A DNA stretch of 64,000 bases from NCBI RefSeq assembly GCF_900167905.1, contig NZ_FUYZ01000001.1:248001-312000 (forward strand). The letters are read 5' to 3'. Numbering within the stretch: position 1 is the first letter of the stretch; each line of letters opens with the position of its first letter. Positions 17,944 to 27,202 of this stretch are shown in pieces. The notes below the pieces were generated by a model. The model did no database searches. It saw only the letters and a program-made list of their open reading frames with translations, and was not told the origin of the DNA. The DNA comes from Soonwooa buanensis. GTDB lineage: Bacteria > Bacteroidota > Bacteroidia > Flavobacteriales > Weeksellaceae. Both the position numbers and the translations under genes were made by a program.

Positions 17944-18969
17944 CTAATTTAAGTTATTCGCAAGATTGCGCCATTCTTCCAACTCAGGAATACCTGGTTT
18001 TCTTTTTCCAAAAAATTGAACAATAAAATCACCATCTTCGTTGAAAACTTCGATAGCATGCACCAATCCGTCTTCTGTCGGTTTTTTAACCAACCAAACA
18101 TCAGCAATTTTGGAGGTGTCAAGATGTAAGTTAAAATCTGGATCCATCACATTAATCCAGCTTCCTTGCCAAAAAATCTTATTAACTTCTCCCGTATGGA
18201 TTTGGATAATTCCGCGATTTCCCACAAAAACCATAATTGGTAATTTTTCGTCTGAAGCTTTATTTAATAGAGTTTCAACAGCCGAAGTTTCAAGTTTTGT
18301 TACAAATTCTGGTGAAGCCAAACGCAAAGCTTGCGTTCTCGAAACGCCAAATTTTCTCGTCATTGAGAAGAAGTCATGCGTGTCTTTCAGCTCTGACCAA
18401 GCTTTTTGGAAAGCCTCAACATCGATTTCGGAATCTGGCTTTTCATCAGCTTTTGCAGGAATCGCTTCAAAAAGAATCGTTGAAGTTTGATCTTCTGCTT
18501 TGTATTTTTCTACCAAAGCATCAAAAGCAGCATCGTTACTGTCTTTTGTTAAATAAATCTTGTGAAGCGCCAAACCATCTTTCCCAAAAAATTGCAAACT
18601 TTTTTTGTCGCCATCAACTACCGCAAACGCGTGCTTCCAAGAGTTAAGGAAAATCCTTAGATCGATATCTTCACCAACAAACAACTGTGCATGCGGACTC
18701 GAAAAATCTCCATTTTTGTAAATTCCTTTTCTTTCGTGGACGCATTCTTCATTTCGTGTCAAAGCCATCACTTTTCCTAGAACCTCAACATCTGTCAAAA
18801 TCCCCGCAAAATCTGGTGTCAAAAGAGTTACCGTTTCGCCCAAATCTGTCATCAACAATTCGGCTTCGCTAACGCCCAATTCTTCGGCAGCATTTCTTAT
18901 TCTTAGTCTTGGATTTTCAGTTTTTAACTGATTCCATTTTTCTTTTAAAGTTTGATTAATTGTACTCAT
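17944..18969 (-). CDS. hmuS: Hemin-degrading factor HmuS/HemS
   Basis: 341 residues made of two homologous halves, the HemS architecture: each half has an LG-rich start (ENPRLRIRNAAEELGVSEAE in the first, HDFFSMTRKFGVSRTQAL in the second). HemS/HmuS proteins bind cytoplasmic heme and degrade or deliver it after import. It is the last gene of the heme operon, 29 bp after hmuV. Confidence 0.92.
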   Translation of the reverse strand: MSTINQTLKEKWNQLKTENPRLRIRNAAEELGVSEAELLMTDLGETVTLLTPDFAGILTDVEVLGKVMALTRNEECVHERKGIYKNGDFSSPHAQLFVGEDIDLRIFLNSWKHAFAVVDGDKKSLQFFGKDGLALHKIYLTKDSNDAAFDALVEKYKAEDQTSTILFEAIPAKADEKPDSEIDVEAFQKAWSELKDTHDFFSMTRKFGVSRTQALRLASPEFVTKLETSAVETLLNKASDEKLPIMVFVGNRGIIQIHTGEVNKIFWQGSWINVMDPDFNLHLDTSKIADVWLVKKPTEDGLVHAIEVFNEDGDFIVQFFGKRKPGIPELEEWRNLANNLN

Positions 18970-18998
18970 TTTTAAAAAGTATTAAATGTTAAAAAAAA

Positions 18999-19778
18999 TT
19001 AAGTTCCGAAAATGATCATCGGATTTTTATTAATCGGATTTTCGCAAATCTGACAAGGGAAACTATAAGTTTCAGAAATTTTTTCAGGAGTAAAAACATC
19101 GTTCGGTTTTCCCGAAGCCACAACCTTCCCGGCTTTCATCAACAAAATTTTATCTGCAAATTGCGCTGCCAAATTAAGATCGTGCAAAACGACAATCGCA
19201 GAATTTGCCTTTGCAGTAAAGTTTTTAATTAATTGTAATGTTTTGTACTGATGTTTAATATCCAAATTGTTAAGCGGTTCATCCAAAAAAATCAATTTGT
19301 GAGCGACATCATTCTGAAGTTGTGCCAAGACTCTTGATAAATGGACGCGCTGTTTTTCGCCACCAGAAAGCGAATTGTAATCTCGATTTTGAAGATGCAA
19401 AATATCAGTTTCAATCATCACAAAATTAACCGCTTCGTAATCTTCATTTTTAGCTTCATTATCAAAATATGGATAACGTCCCATCATCACAACATCCTTT
19501 ACCAGCAACGGAATATCGTTACTATGATGTTGAGAAAATTTTGCTTTATGATGTGACAAATCAATGATTTTCCAATCTTTTATTTTTTTGTTTTTAAATA
19601 AAATTTGTTGGTCGGTATTTTCTTTAATTTCATTGGCTAAGATGCTCAACAAACTTGATTTACCAGCACCATTCGGACCGACAATTGCGAGAAATTCACC
19701 ATATTCCACAGACACATCAACCGCATCTAGGATATGAAAATTTTTATGTTTATAATTGATTTGATGCGCCTCTATCAT
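18999..19778 (-). CDS. hmuV: Heme ABC transporter ATPase HmuV
   Basis: 259 residues. Walker A is GPNGAGKSS near 34-42, the ABC signature LSGGEKQR near 140, Walker B LIFLDEP near 165, and the switch His is in VLHDLN near 200. It powers heme import through HmuU. Its start overlaps the hmuU stop by 4 nt, showing translational coupling. Confidence 0.94.
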   Translation of the reverse strand: MIEAHQINYKHKNFHILDAVDVSVEYGEFLAIVGPNGAGKSSLLSILANEIKENTDQQILFKNKKIKDWKIIDLSHHKAKFSQHHSNDIPLLVKDVVMMGRYPYFDNEAKNEDYEAVNFVMIETDILHLQNRDYNSLSGGEKQRVHLSRVLAQLQNDVAHKLIFLDEPLNNLDIKHQYKTLQLIKNFTAKANSAIVVLHDLNLAAQFADKILLMKAGKVVASGKPNDVFTPEKISETYSFPCQICENPINKNPMIIFGT

Positions 19779-20818
19779 CGGATTGATTTTTTCTGTTTTA
19801 ATAAAATAATAATGAAGATTGGTCCGCCCAACAAGGCTGTCAAAATCCCAATTGGTAACTCGGTTGGCGCAACAATACTGCGACTAATTGTATCCGCAAT
19901 TAATAATAAAACTGCACCAAAAATAGCCGACAATGGTAGAATCATGACATAATTTGATTTAAAAATCAGTCTTAAAATATAAGGAACGATAAGTCCTACA
20001 AAACCAATTGTCCCTGAAAATGCCACGCAAGTCCCCACCATTAAAGCTGTGATCACGACGATTTGTTTTTTGAGTTTTTCTACATTGATTCCTAAATGTT
20101 CTGCATCTTTCTCTCCCAACATCATCGCATTAAGTGCTTTTCCTTTTGGTAATAAAAAACTGTAACTGATAATTAATACTACAAAAAGCACCAAATTTTT
20201 AGTCCAAGTTGCAGCTGCCAAACTTCCCATATTCCAAAATGTTAAATCACGAAGCTGGTCGTCTTTAGCCAAATAAATTAAAAATCCTGTTATCGAAAAA
20301 CCGATGGCTGTAATCGCAACGCCCGTCAATAACATGATGACAACATTGGTTTTGCCTTGGCTTGTTGAGATTTTATAAACTAAAATCATCGCCAAGAGCG
20401 CACCAACAAATGCGGAAAGTCCAACCAAAGGAAGCTGCAAAAAGTCGGGTAAATATTCTCTAAAATGTCCGCCCAACACAATACTAATTGCTGCTAATAA
20501 AGTTGCGCCAGCTGTTAAACCAATTAAATCGCTGGTTGCTAAAGGATTTTTGAATAGACCTTGCAACGCCGTCCCAGAAACCGCCAACATACTTCCGATA
20601 AGAATCGCCATAACAATTCGCGCTAACCTGACGTCCCAAATCACATATTTGTCACTTAATAACAAGGCCGAATCTCCACTTGCAACTTGCCACAAAACAA
20701 AGAATGGCGATTTTCCATTAAAGTCGAAAACTCCAATATTAAGGGAAGTTGCTGCCAGCAGAACCAGCAACAAACCTCCCACTAACATGAATAGAAAAAG
20801 TTTATTTTGTGTTTTCAA
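19775..20818 (-). CDS. hmuU: FecCD-type heme ABC permease HmuU
   Basis: 347 residues, about 10 membrane segments, with the FecCD signature GTALQGLFKNPLATSDLIG near 85-103 and LGGPIFIIIL at the C terminus. The predicted start is TTG at 20818, overlapping the end of hmuT by 17 nt; a later ATG at residue 11 would shorten the first helix. It forms the inner-membrane channel for heme. Confidence 0.92.
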   Translation of the reverse strand: MKTQNKLFLFMLVGGLLLVLLAATSLNIGVFDFNGKSPFFVLWQVASGDSALLLSDKYVIWDVRLARIVMAILIGSMLAVSGTALQGLFKNPLATSDLIGLTAGATLLAAISIVLGGHFREYLPDFLQLPLVGLSAFVGALLAMILVYKISTSQGKTNVVIMLLTGVAITAIGFSITGFLIYLAKDDQLRDLTFWNMGSLAAATWTKNLVLFVVLIISYSFLLPKGKALNAMMLGEKDAEHLGINVEKLKKQIVVITALMVGTCVAFSGTIGFVGLIVPYILRLIFKSNYVMILPLSAIFGAVLLLIADTISRSIVAPTELPIGILTALLGGPIFIIILLKQKKSIR

Positions 20819-21677
20819 TTAGAAGTTTGTTAAGATCCAAAGCTGCTTCACCAAGTCGAGGTCCAAAGCTCGACACCAATCCACCATCCATTGCTATCAC
20901 TTTTTTGTTCTTCCCAGCGTTAGTTTGTCCAACACCAGCCATTTTAAGAACAGCGTCGGTACCGCCGGCACCTTGTAATCCGCTATTGAACAAGAAAAGA
21001 ATATCAGGATTAGCTTTAATCACCGCTTCTGGCGTTAATGGTTTGAAATCTTCGAAATCGTTGAAAGCATTTTCTCCGCCAGCCAATTCGATAAGCTTAG
21101 ACATTGCTGTATTTTTTCCAGAAACCATCAAGTTGTTACCACGCGCATAGATGAAAAGCACTTTTGGCTTTTTCGCAAGTGGCTGAATTTGTTTGATATC
21201 ATAATCAATTTTGTCATTTAATTTTTGATAATCGGTGTTACCAACAGCTTTTGCAACTTCTTCAATTAATTTTTTAGTTCCATCAACAGAAAATTCTTGT
21301 TTGAATAATTCTGTTTTGATGCCCGAAGATTTCATTTTTGCTAAAAGATCAGGATTGATGTCTTTTTCAGATGCCATAATCAAAGTTGGACTAATTGCCA
21401 TAATAGGCTCAATCGTCATACTTCTAACGTGTCCCAAATCTTTAGCTGTAGCTTTTAGACTTTCAGGAAAAGTGCTCGTCACGTCTGTCCCAACAATCTC
21501 AGACTCGTGACCAAGTGCACTTAGGATTTCTGTAATTCCGCCTGATAAACTAACGATTTTGTTTGCAGATTTTGGCGCTTCCGAAGATTGTTGCGTTTCT
21601 GTTGTGTTTTTAGAATCGTCTTTTTTGCAAGAGTAAAGTGCAAGCGCAAATGTCGCTGCTAATAATACTTTCTTCAT
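20802..21677 (-). CDS. hmuT: Hemin-binding ABC lipoprotein HmuT
   Basis: 291 residues. The lipobox is LYSC (Cys at about residue 17), followed by a Ser/Thr/Gln linker and two substrate-binding lobes: KIVSLSGGITEILSALGHES at the start and a C-terminal lobe with LTPEAVIKANPDILFLF. It captures heme in the periplasm for HmuU/V. In the order hmuR-hmuY-hmuT-hmuU-hmuV-hmuS. Confidence 0.92.
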   Translation of the reverse strand: MKKVLLAATFALALYSCKKDDSKNTTETQQSSEAPKSANKIVSLSGGITEILSALGHESEIVGTDVTSTFPESLKATAKDLGHVRSMTIEPIMAISPTLIMASEKDINPDLLAKMKSSGIKTELFKQEFSVDGTKKLIEEVAKAVGNTDYQKLNDKIDYDIKQIQPLAKKPKVLFIYARGNNLMVSGKNTAMSKLIELAGGENAFNDFEDFKPLTPEAVIKANPDILFLFNSGLQGAGGTDAVLKMAGVGQTNAGKNKKVIAMDGGLVSSFGPRLGEAALDLNKLLIENTK

Positions 21678-21708
21678 AGATATTGTTATTTAGAATTTTG
21701 ATTAAATT

Positions 21709-22809
21709 TTATAATGGATCGTACTCAAAAGTTGTGTGTCCACGTTCGCCTTTGTCATTGGTCATCCTGTTAAATCTTAATTTAAAATAGAAACCGTCAG
21801 CACTTTTAATAATGAAGAAGCGGTTAGAATAGACTTGTGCACCGTTGCTACCAGTGGTAATTCGCCACTTGTCACCAATGGCTCGTTGATCGTTAAAAAT
21901 AAATTTGGAAGCGTCGATATCTTTCAGTTTGAAAGCATTGTAGGCAGCGTCCAATGTCTGTCCAGTTGCAACATTAACCTGATATGCGCCAACACCATCA
22001 ACAAGATTTGATACTACAAAATCTGCAAAAACATAGCTTCCAGCCGCTTGACCTTCGGCGGTGTAGACTTCATTGGTGAAAACGGTGAAGCCTAAATCCC
22101 ACATTTTTTTCTTAGGGTGAATGACAACTTCACGTTTTTGATTTAGGTTTAAAAATTTAAAATTATAGTCAGAATCTTTACTCACGACATATTCTTGATG
22201 TGAACTCTCTTCTAGCTTAGCATATTTTATTTTGTAAGCAGTAGCGGTTTTTAAAATTTGAATCTTCATCCAACCACGATGTTCTCCACCTGTAATCACA
22301 GAGCCAGTCGTAATTGTACCATCATAAATGTCGCGTCCCATGTTAAGGAGATAAATTGAGTTATCGGAATCTGTATCTTTAATTTCTCCTATTCCGCTGG
22401 TTTGGTTTCGAAAATCACCATTTGGGTTATCAATATATTTAAGATTGTTGGCATCGAAAGTTCCGATTTGAATTTGATCCTGAAGTGCTTCAACATCTTT
22501 TGCAGTGATTTTATCGATATCTGTCGCATTGGGAATTTTACCAACCGCCGAAATAATTGAAGAATTAATCAACACTCGAAATTGTTCTCCCGTATAGAAA
22601 GCCAAATCCCAATCCGTTCTTTTATTAGTCGTCATTTCGCCAGTCGAAAGATGCACCCAAACTTGATTAGGTTGTGCGGCTCCACCAATATTTGGAGTAA
22701 GATTTTTTCCAGAAATTGGCGCTAACTTCACTGGATCTTCGTCAGCAGACAAACAAGATTGTGCAAGTATTGTCAACACAGAAAAGCCTAATATTTTTAA
22801 TAATTTCAT
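21709..22809 (-). CDS. hmuY: HmuY-family heme-binding lipoprotein
   Basis: 366 residues with lipobox AQSC (Cys 19). HmuY family features: NQVWVHLSTGEM followed by DWDLAFYTGEQF near 50-85, a second beta-repeat with KKKMWDLGFTVFTNEVY near 225, and a C-terminal FFIIKSADGFYFKLRF strand. In Porphyromonas HmuY takes heme from host proteins and passes it to HmuR. The heme ligands of this copy cannot be fixed without alignment. It begins 14 bp after hmuR and shares its fold with the exported protein encoded divergently at 25039. Confidence 0.9.
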   Translation of the reverse strand: MKLLKILGFSVLTILAQSCLSADEDPVKLAPISGKNLTPNIGGAAQPNQVWVHLSTGEMTTNKRTDWDLAFYTGEQFRVLINSSIISAVGKIPNATDIDKITAKDVEALQDQIQIGTFDANNLKYIDNPNGDFRNQTSGIGEIKDTDSDNSIYLLNMGRDIYDGTITTGSVITGGEHRGWMKIQILKTATAYKIKYAKLEESSHQEYVVSKDSDYNFKFLNLNQKREVVIHPKKKMWDLGFTVFTNEVYTAEGQAAGSYVFADFVVSNLVDGVGAYQVNVATGQTLDAAYNAFKLKDIDASKFIFNDQRAIGDKWRITTGSNGAQVYSNRFFIIKSADGFYFKLRFNRMTNDKGERGHTTFEYDPL

Positions 22810-22822
22810 TTTTTAAAAGAGT

Positions 22823-24928
22823 TTAAAATTGATAAGATAATCTTGCGAAATAACTTCTTCCATAGAACAAATTGAGATTCCCCGAAGATTCGTTATGACC
22901 ACTAGCAGCAACCGTTGTATTTTTAATAGTTGTAACATCAAAAAGGTTTTTAACACCTGCAGAAACTTCAAATCTATTCTTCCAAAAAGATTGATTCACC
23001 ATAAAATCTAACATCGAAAATGCGCCAATTTCGCCCAGCTCGTATTTAGAATTTCGGTACACATAACGCTGTTCTCTACCATTGTATTTATAAAAAGCAG
23101 AAATTGAAGTTCCTAATTTTTCGAATTTATAAGTTGCCGAAGCACCCAATTGTAATTGATAATTGTAGTCATCTGGCGCGGTAACATTCGCTTCTTCCAA
23201 ACCTCGTTTAATGGCATTAACAGAAGCTTTGAATCCAAATAAAAATTGATCTTTTTTGACATCAAAATTTCCTGAATACAAAATCGAACTAAAATTATTA
23301 ATATTTAAAAATTTGTAAGTTGACGGCTCTTTAATCATCACCATTTCGATTTTATCTTTTAAATCAAGGTATAAAAAGTTGAGTCCGTAATTGATTCGCC
23401 AATCATTTTGAGTTTTAAAATTTTGATCCCAAAATGCACCAATCGAATATCCAACTTCAGGATTTAAATCTGGATTACCTTGCAAATCATGATTGGTGTT
23501 GACAAAATAAGTGAACAATTCATCGTAGGTCGGCAACTTGTTCGCACTACCTAAAACAGCACGCAGGTATGAATTTTCGGAAGTTTTTAGCTTGGCTGAC
23601 AATGAATAATTGAATTGATTTTTGAACTGATTACTAACAGTCAATCTCGCGCCTGGACGAATTGAAAACTTGTCGCTAACATTCCATTCGGCGGATAAAA
23701 AATTGGCGTAAGTAAAGATTTTTCTTGAAACATTGTCGCCAAAAAAGTCACCAGCAATTAATGCGGCGTAACCATCTGTGTGATCCAACTCGTAACCTAA
23801 TTGAAAATCGAAAACTTTACTATTTAAGAAATTACTTAAAATCGCTCTCGAATAAAAAACATCAGTTTTGAAGTAGGATTTACTAGCTTCAGTTGATTTG
23901 ACTTCTCTATTTGGGATGTCATAAAGTTTATCCTGATATTCTCGATTTTGAGATTGGTAAGAAACATCCGCATCAAATTTAACATGACCAAACTGGCTTT
24001 GTACATTCAGTTGATGAATCCATCGTTTTGTATTGTAATCGCGATCTATCGCTGTGTAAGTTATGCCACCAAGCCCATCGTTAAGAGATTCTCTCGACAC
24101 CAACGGATTGTAATAATTGAATTTTTCTCTAAGAAATGACGCCTTATAAAAAATACTCATGTTTTTATTCTGATATTTCAAAACAGCATTGGCATCGTAT
24201 TGATCTTTTGGATTCCAGTCGTAGCCTCGTAGATTATCTTGTTCAAAATACTTGTAACCCTGCAAATTCCCTTTGAAACCCATAAACTGATTATGATTAA
24301 CCGAAACACTTGCAAACCAATTCTTGTCAATATTATAATTTAGGTTTACATTTTGAATGTGTCTTCCGTTACCTTTTTTGCGAATATCATAATTATCTCG
24401 TACAGTTTCTTCTTGTAAAGTCAAACGTCCAGACAGGGTTTTACTACTCGATTTTTTTGTAATAATGTTAATAACACCAGATAAGGCGCCATTGCCGTAC
24501 TCTACACCCATGCTACCTTTCACTACTTCGATTCGCTCAATATTGTTAACACTCAACTTCGTCAAATCAATATTGCTACCAAGTCCAGTATCACCAACAA
24601 CAGGAATATTATCAATTAAAATTTTAACATAATCGCCACCCAATCCCAAAATATTTGCAGTAGAATTTCCAGATTTAGAATCCGATAAGACTAACATATT
24701 CAGGCTCTGGTTAAGGACTTCTGACACATTGTTAGCAGCCATCGCTCGAATTTGAGTTTCATTAATAACCTCAACTTTATAGATTGATTTGTCGATAGTT
24801 TGAGCTTTGTATTGTGCAGTCATCACAACAACTTCATCAATCTTTTTGGTTTGGATTGAATCTAATTTTTGTGCTTTAACTGCAATTGAAAGTCCTAGAA
24901 CTACGATTGGCATTAGCTTCCTTTTCAT
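22823..24928 (-). CDS. hmuR: TonB-dependent heme receptor (HmuR-like)
   Basis: 701 residues. A signal peptide is followed by a TonB-box-like KKIDEVVVMT near 29, the plug domain to about 150 (GVEYGNGALSGVINIITKK), and a 22-strand barrel ending in YFARLSYQF with terminal Phe. It imports heme across the outer membrane using TonB energy and is the first gene of the hmu operon, directly next to hmuY. Two Fur-like palindromes and a -7 box lie upstream. Confidence 0.92.
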   Translation of the reverse strand: MKRKLMPIVVLGLSIAVKAQKLDSIQTKKIDEVVVMTAQYKAQTIDKSIYKVEVINETQIRAMAANNVSEVLNQSLNMLVLSDSKSGNSTANILGLGGDYVKILIDNIPVVGDTGLGSNIDLTKLSVNNIERIEVVKGSMGVEYGNGALSGVINIITKKSSSKTLSGRLTLQEETVRDNYDIRKKGNGRHIQNVNLNYNIDKNWFASVSVNHNQFMGFKGNLQGYKYFEQDNLRGYDWNPKDQYDANAVLKYQNKNMSIFYKASFLREKFNYYNPLVSRESLNDGLGGITYTAIDRDYNTKRWIHQLNVQSQFGHVKFDADVSYQSQNREYQDKLYDIPNREVKSTEASKSYFKTDVFYSRAILSNFLNSKVFDFQLGYELDHTDGYAALIAGDFFGDNVSRKIFTYANFLSAEWNVSDKFSIRPGARLTVSNQFKNQFNYSLSAKLKTSENSYLRAVLGSANKLPTYDELFTYFVNTNHDLQGNPDLNPEVGYSIGAFWDQNFKTQNDWRINYGLNFLYLDLKDKIEMVMIKEPSTYKFLNINNFSSILYSGNFDVKKDQFLFGFKASVNAIKRGLEEANVTAPDDYNYQLQLGASATYKFEKLGTSISAFYKYNGREQRYVYRNSKYELGEIGAFSMLDFMVNQSFWKNRFEVSAGVKNLFDVTTIKNTTVAASGHNESSGNLNLFYGRSYFARLSYQF

Positions 24929-24946
24929 GAACTAAAAAATTTTGAC

Positions 24947-24954
24947 AAATATAT
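24947..24954 (-). promoter_or_regulatory. -7 box of the hmu operon
   Basis: The minus strand reads TATATTTG, matching TAnnTTTG, 18 nt upstream of the hmuR ATG. The imperfect palindrome at 24961-24979 covers the expected -33 region. Confidence 0.55.
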
Positions 24955-24960
24955 AATTTT

Positions 24961-24979
24961 ATTTAGAACAATTAAAAAT
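24961..24979. promoter_or_regulatory. Fur-like operator, hmuR side
   Basis: ATTTAGAACAATTAAAAAT is an imperfect inverted repeat (6 of 9 base pairs match) sharing the TTTAGAA half-site of the better palindrome nearby. Placed just upstream of the hmuR -7 box, it is a plausible iron-responsive site. The binding protein is inferred. Confidence 0.4.
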
Positions 24980-24986
24980 AATTATA

Positions 24987-24994
24987 TAGTTTTG
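24987..24994 (+). promoter_or_regulatory. -7 box of the exported HmuY-like gene
   Basis: TAGTTTTG matches TAnnTTTG. The palindrome at 24995-25007 follows immediately, so a bound repressor would sit on the transcription start. Confidence 0.55.
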
Positions 24995-25007
24995 TAGAAT
25001 AATTCTA
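24995..25007. promoter_or_regulatory. Fur-like operator, perfect 13-bp palindrome
   Basis: TAGAATAATTCTA is a perfect 6-1-6 palindrome with the AT-rich AGAAT/ATTCT half-sites expected of a flavobacterial Fur box (from memory). It covers the predicted transcription start of the exported HmuY-like gene and lies between two heme-related transcription units. Confidence 0.55.
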
Positions 25008-25038
25008 AATAACAATTTTAAACTTTACATTTTTCTCT

Positions 25039-26322
25039 ATGAAAACAAAATTATTTTTAGCGTCAATGTTAGCCTTAATGGTTCAGACTCAAGTTGTAGC
25101 ACAGACAGACGAATTAGGCTACAAGACGGTAAATCTCTCAATGGGACCATCTTATCAGAATCAAGTATTCTTCAACTTGACTAATGAAAACACAAAATCG
25201 CAATTGGCGAATCAATGGGATATTGCGTTTTATCGAAATTCTAACATGGATATGGGGATTAAGGTTAACGATGCTAAAGACATCAAAGTCTATCAAGTTT
25301 CGGCGACGCCATCAGCTTATGACGCTGTAGATTTATCGCAAAAATCAACTTGGGGCGAATCTCTTTATAACCCAGATTTAACAAATAGAATTCAAGAAGG
25401 TGCCTTTGACAAAGCCACTTTATTACCACAAGGGCAGTTCAATTTTGGTTGGGGTTCATACGACATGGTAACTCATAAGATTACAGGAAAAGTCACTTTT
25501 GTGTTGGAATATGGTGATGGATCGTATTACAAATTCTTCATTAATGAATTTTATGGCGGCTATACTTTCAAATATGCAAAATGGAACGGGTCGTCTTGGG
25601 AAGCTACACAAACTAAAACTGTTGCAAACGGTTCTGATGATGCATTTTTTAACTATTTTTCATTTGATAGTGGTGAAAAAGTTAACAATATCGAACCAAC
25701 AAAAAATGATTGGAATTTTATGCTAACAAGATATTATACATTTTACAATAATATCATGATGTATCGTATGTCAGGAATTGTCCAAAATCCAAACATTAAA
25801 GTAGCGAAAAAACAGCCCGAAACACAAGCTAGTTCGACCTATTCAACGCCAGAACAATCCGATTATTCGGATATCATTACAAGTATTGGTCATAGTTGGA
25901 AACCTACAAGTGGTGTACATCCAGATGTTGTATATTACGTAAAAGACGCTAGCAATTATTACAGATTATATTTTACAGAAAATGGTGGCACAACGACTGG
26001 GAATGTAAGTTTTAAATACAAAAACATCACCTCAGAACTTGGTGTTACTGACCTTGGCAAAAAAGCAAGTTTCGGTGTTTATCCTAATCCTATTTCGAAT
26101 AAAAAAGCAACCATTCTTTTCGATGTTAAAGAAAATTCTAGCAACAACGGAAGTGCAGAAATCTACGATTTTTCTGGTAAAAAAGTTTTTGAAACTAAGC
26201 TTAGTAAGCAAAACGGTCTTCAACAACAAGACCTGAATCTTTCTAATTTAAATACAGGAACTTATCTTTTAAAAATCACTTACGGAGGTATTTCTGAAAC
26301 TAAAAAAATTATTATTAAATAA
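25039..26322 (+). CDS. T9SS-exported HmuY-like protein
   Basis: 427 residues. The signal peptide (MKTKLFLASMLALMVQTQVVA) precedes a HmuY-like domain with the same landmarks as the neighbouring lipoprotein: NQVFFNLTNENTK, then QWDIAFYRNSNMD, FKYAKW and KNDWNFMLTRYYTFYNN, and VYYVKDASNYYRLYF. A C-terminal type A T9SS sorting domain of about 80 residues starts at FGVYPNPISNKKA and ends GISETKKIIIK. It should be secreted or surface-attached and could act as a hemophore feeding HmuY/HmuR. Divergent from the hmu operon. Confidence 0.85.
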   Translation: MKTKLFLASMLALMVQTQVVAQTDELGYKTVNLSMGPSYQNQVFFNLTNENTKSQLANQWDIAFYRNSNMDMGIKVNDAKDIKVYQVSATPSAYDAVDLSQKSTWGESLYNPDLTNRIQEGAFDKATLLPQGQFNFGWGSYDMVTHKITGKVTFVLEYGDGSYYKFFINEFYGGYTFKYAKWNGSSWEATQTKTVANGSDDAFFNYFSFDSGEKVNNIEPTKNDWNFMLTRYYTFYNNIMMYRMSGIVQNPNIKVAKKQPETQASSTYSTPEQSDYSDIITSIGHSWKPTSGVHPDVVYYVKDASNYYRLYFTENGGTTTGNVSFKYKNITSELGVTDLGKKASFGVYPNPISNKKATILFDVKENSSNNGSAEIYDFSGKKVFETKLSKQNGLQQQDLNLSNLNTGTYLLKITYGGISETKKIIIK

Positions 26323-26361
26323 GAAATCCATATCAATTTCAGATCATCTTTTATTAGATGG

Positions 26362-26392
26362 AAAGCTCATCAAATTTGGTGGGCTTTTTCAT
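26362..26392 (+). terminator. Terminator after the exported HmuY-like gene
   Basis: A 10-bp stem (26362-26371 with 26378-26387, including G-T pairs) is followed by TTTTT. It lies 40 bp after the stop codon. Confidence 0.75.
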
Positions 26393-26415
26393 TTTAATAT
26401 CGACAAAAATAAATG

Positions 26416-26423
26416 TAAATTTG
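26416..26423 (+). promoter_or_regulatory. -7 box of lipB
   Basis: TAAATTTG matches TAnnTTTG. The predicted start of RNA (about 26428) lies after the GTG at 26425 and so favours the ATG at 26446 as the lipB start. Confidence 0.5.
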
Positions 26424-26445
26424 TGTGAATAATTTTTCTACAATT

Positions 26446-27159
26446 ATGAATCATAAACTAAATAAAATAGTAAAATTTGAAGATCTTGGGACTCGCGATT
26501 ATATGCCGACTTGGGATTATCAAGAAGCTTTGATGAAAGAAAACCTAGACATCAAAGTAAAAAATCGCGATACTGAGCCAGAGGAACAAGAAATAACGAA
26601 TAATCATTTGTTATTTGTGGAGCATCCACATGTTTATACTTTAGGAAAAAGCGGACACGAGGATAATATGCTCGCCAATGCTGATAAACTAAAGGAAATC
26701 GAAGCAACTTATGTTAAAGTAAATCGCGGTGGCGACATTACTTATCACGGATTTGGGCAGATTGTTGGCTATCCGATTTTGGATTTGGAAAACTTCTACA
26801 CGGACATCCACCGTTATATGCGCGATTTGGAAGAAGTTATCATCCGTACCATTGCAGAATATGGTCTAAAAGGTGAACGTTCTCCAGGCGAAACTGGCGT
26901 TTGGTTAGACGTTGGAAAACCTTATGCTAGAAAAATTTGTGCAATGGGCGTTAAGGCTTCTCGTTGGGTAACCATCCACGGTTTTGCATTAAATGTGAAT
27001 ACCAATATGAAGTATTTTGATTACATTGTACCTTGCGGAATTACCGATAAACAGGTAGCTTCTCTTAAAAATGAACTAGAACACGAAGTTGATGTTGAAG
27101 AAGTAAAACAAAAAATAAAGAAACATTTCGTGGACGTTTTTGAGTGCGAATTGGTTTAA
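26446..27159 (+). CDS. lipB: Octanoyl-(acyl carrier protein) transferase LipB
   Basis: 237 residues from ATG 26446 (a GTG 21 bp upstream lies before the predicted RNA start). The LipB signature is RGGDITYHGFGQIVGYPI near 82-99, the catalytic Lys is in YARKICAMGVK near 160, and the catalytic Cys in IVPCGI near 193. It transfers octanoate from ACP to lipoyl domains, the first step of lipoate synthesis. No lipA is adjacent. Confidence 0.94.
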   Translation: MNHKLNKIVKFEDLGTRDYMPTWDYQEALMKENLDIKVKNRDTEPEEQEITNNHLLFVEHPHVYTLGKSGHEDNMLANADKLKEIEATYVKVNRGGDITYHGFGQIVGYPILDLENFYTDIHRYMRDLEEVIIRTIAEYGLKGERSPGETGVWLDVGKPYARKICAMGVKASRWVTIHGFALNVNTNMKYFDYIVPCGITDKQVASLKNELEHEVDVEEVKQKIKKHFVDVFECELV

Positions 27160-27162
27160 AAC

Positions 27163-27196
27163 AAAAAAGCGATTTCAAAATTGAAATCGCTTTTTT
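27163..27196. terminator. Bidirectional terminator between lipB and dgt
   Basis: A perfect 16-bp stem (27163-27178 with 27181-27196) and 2-nt loop, flanked by A and T runs, lies between the convergent genes. Confidence 0.92.
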
Positions 27197-27202
27197 ATGT
27201 TT

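Noticed and set aside
18041-18647. Two overlapping plus-strand frames in hmuS
   Set aside because: Both are antisense to HmuS, whose two-domain structure is clear.
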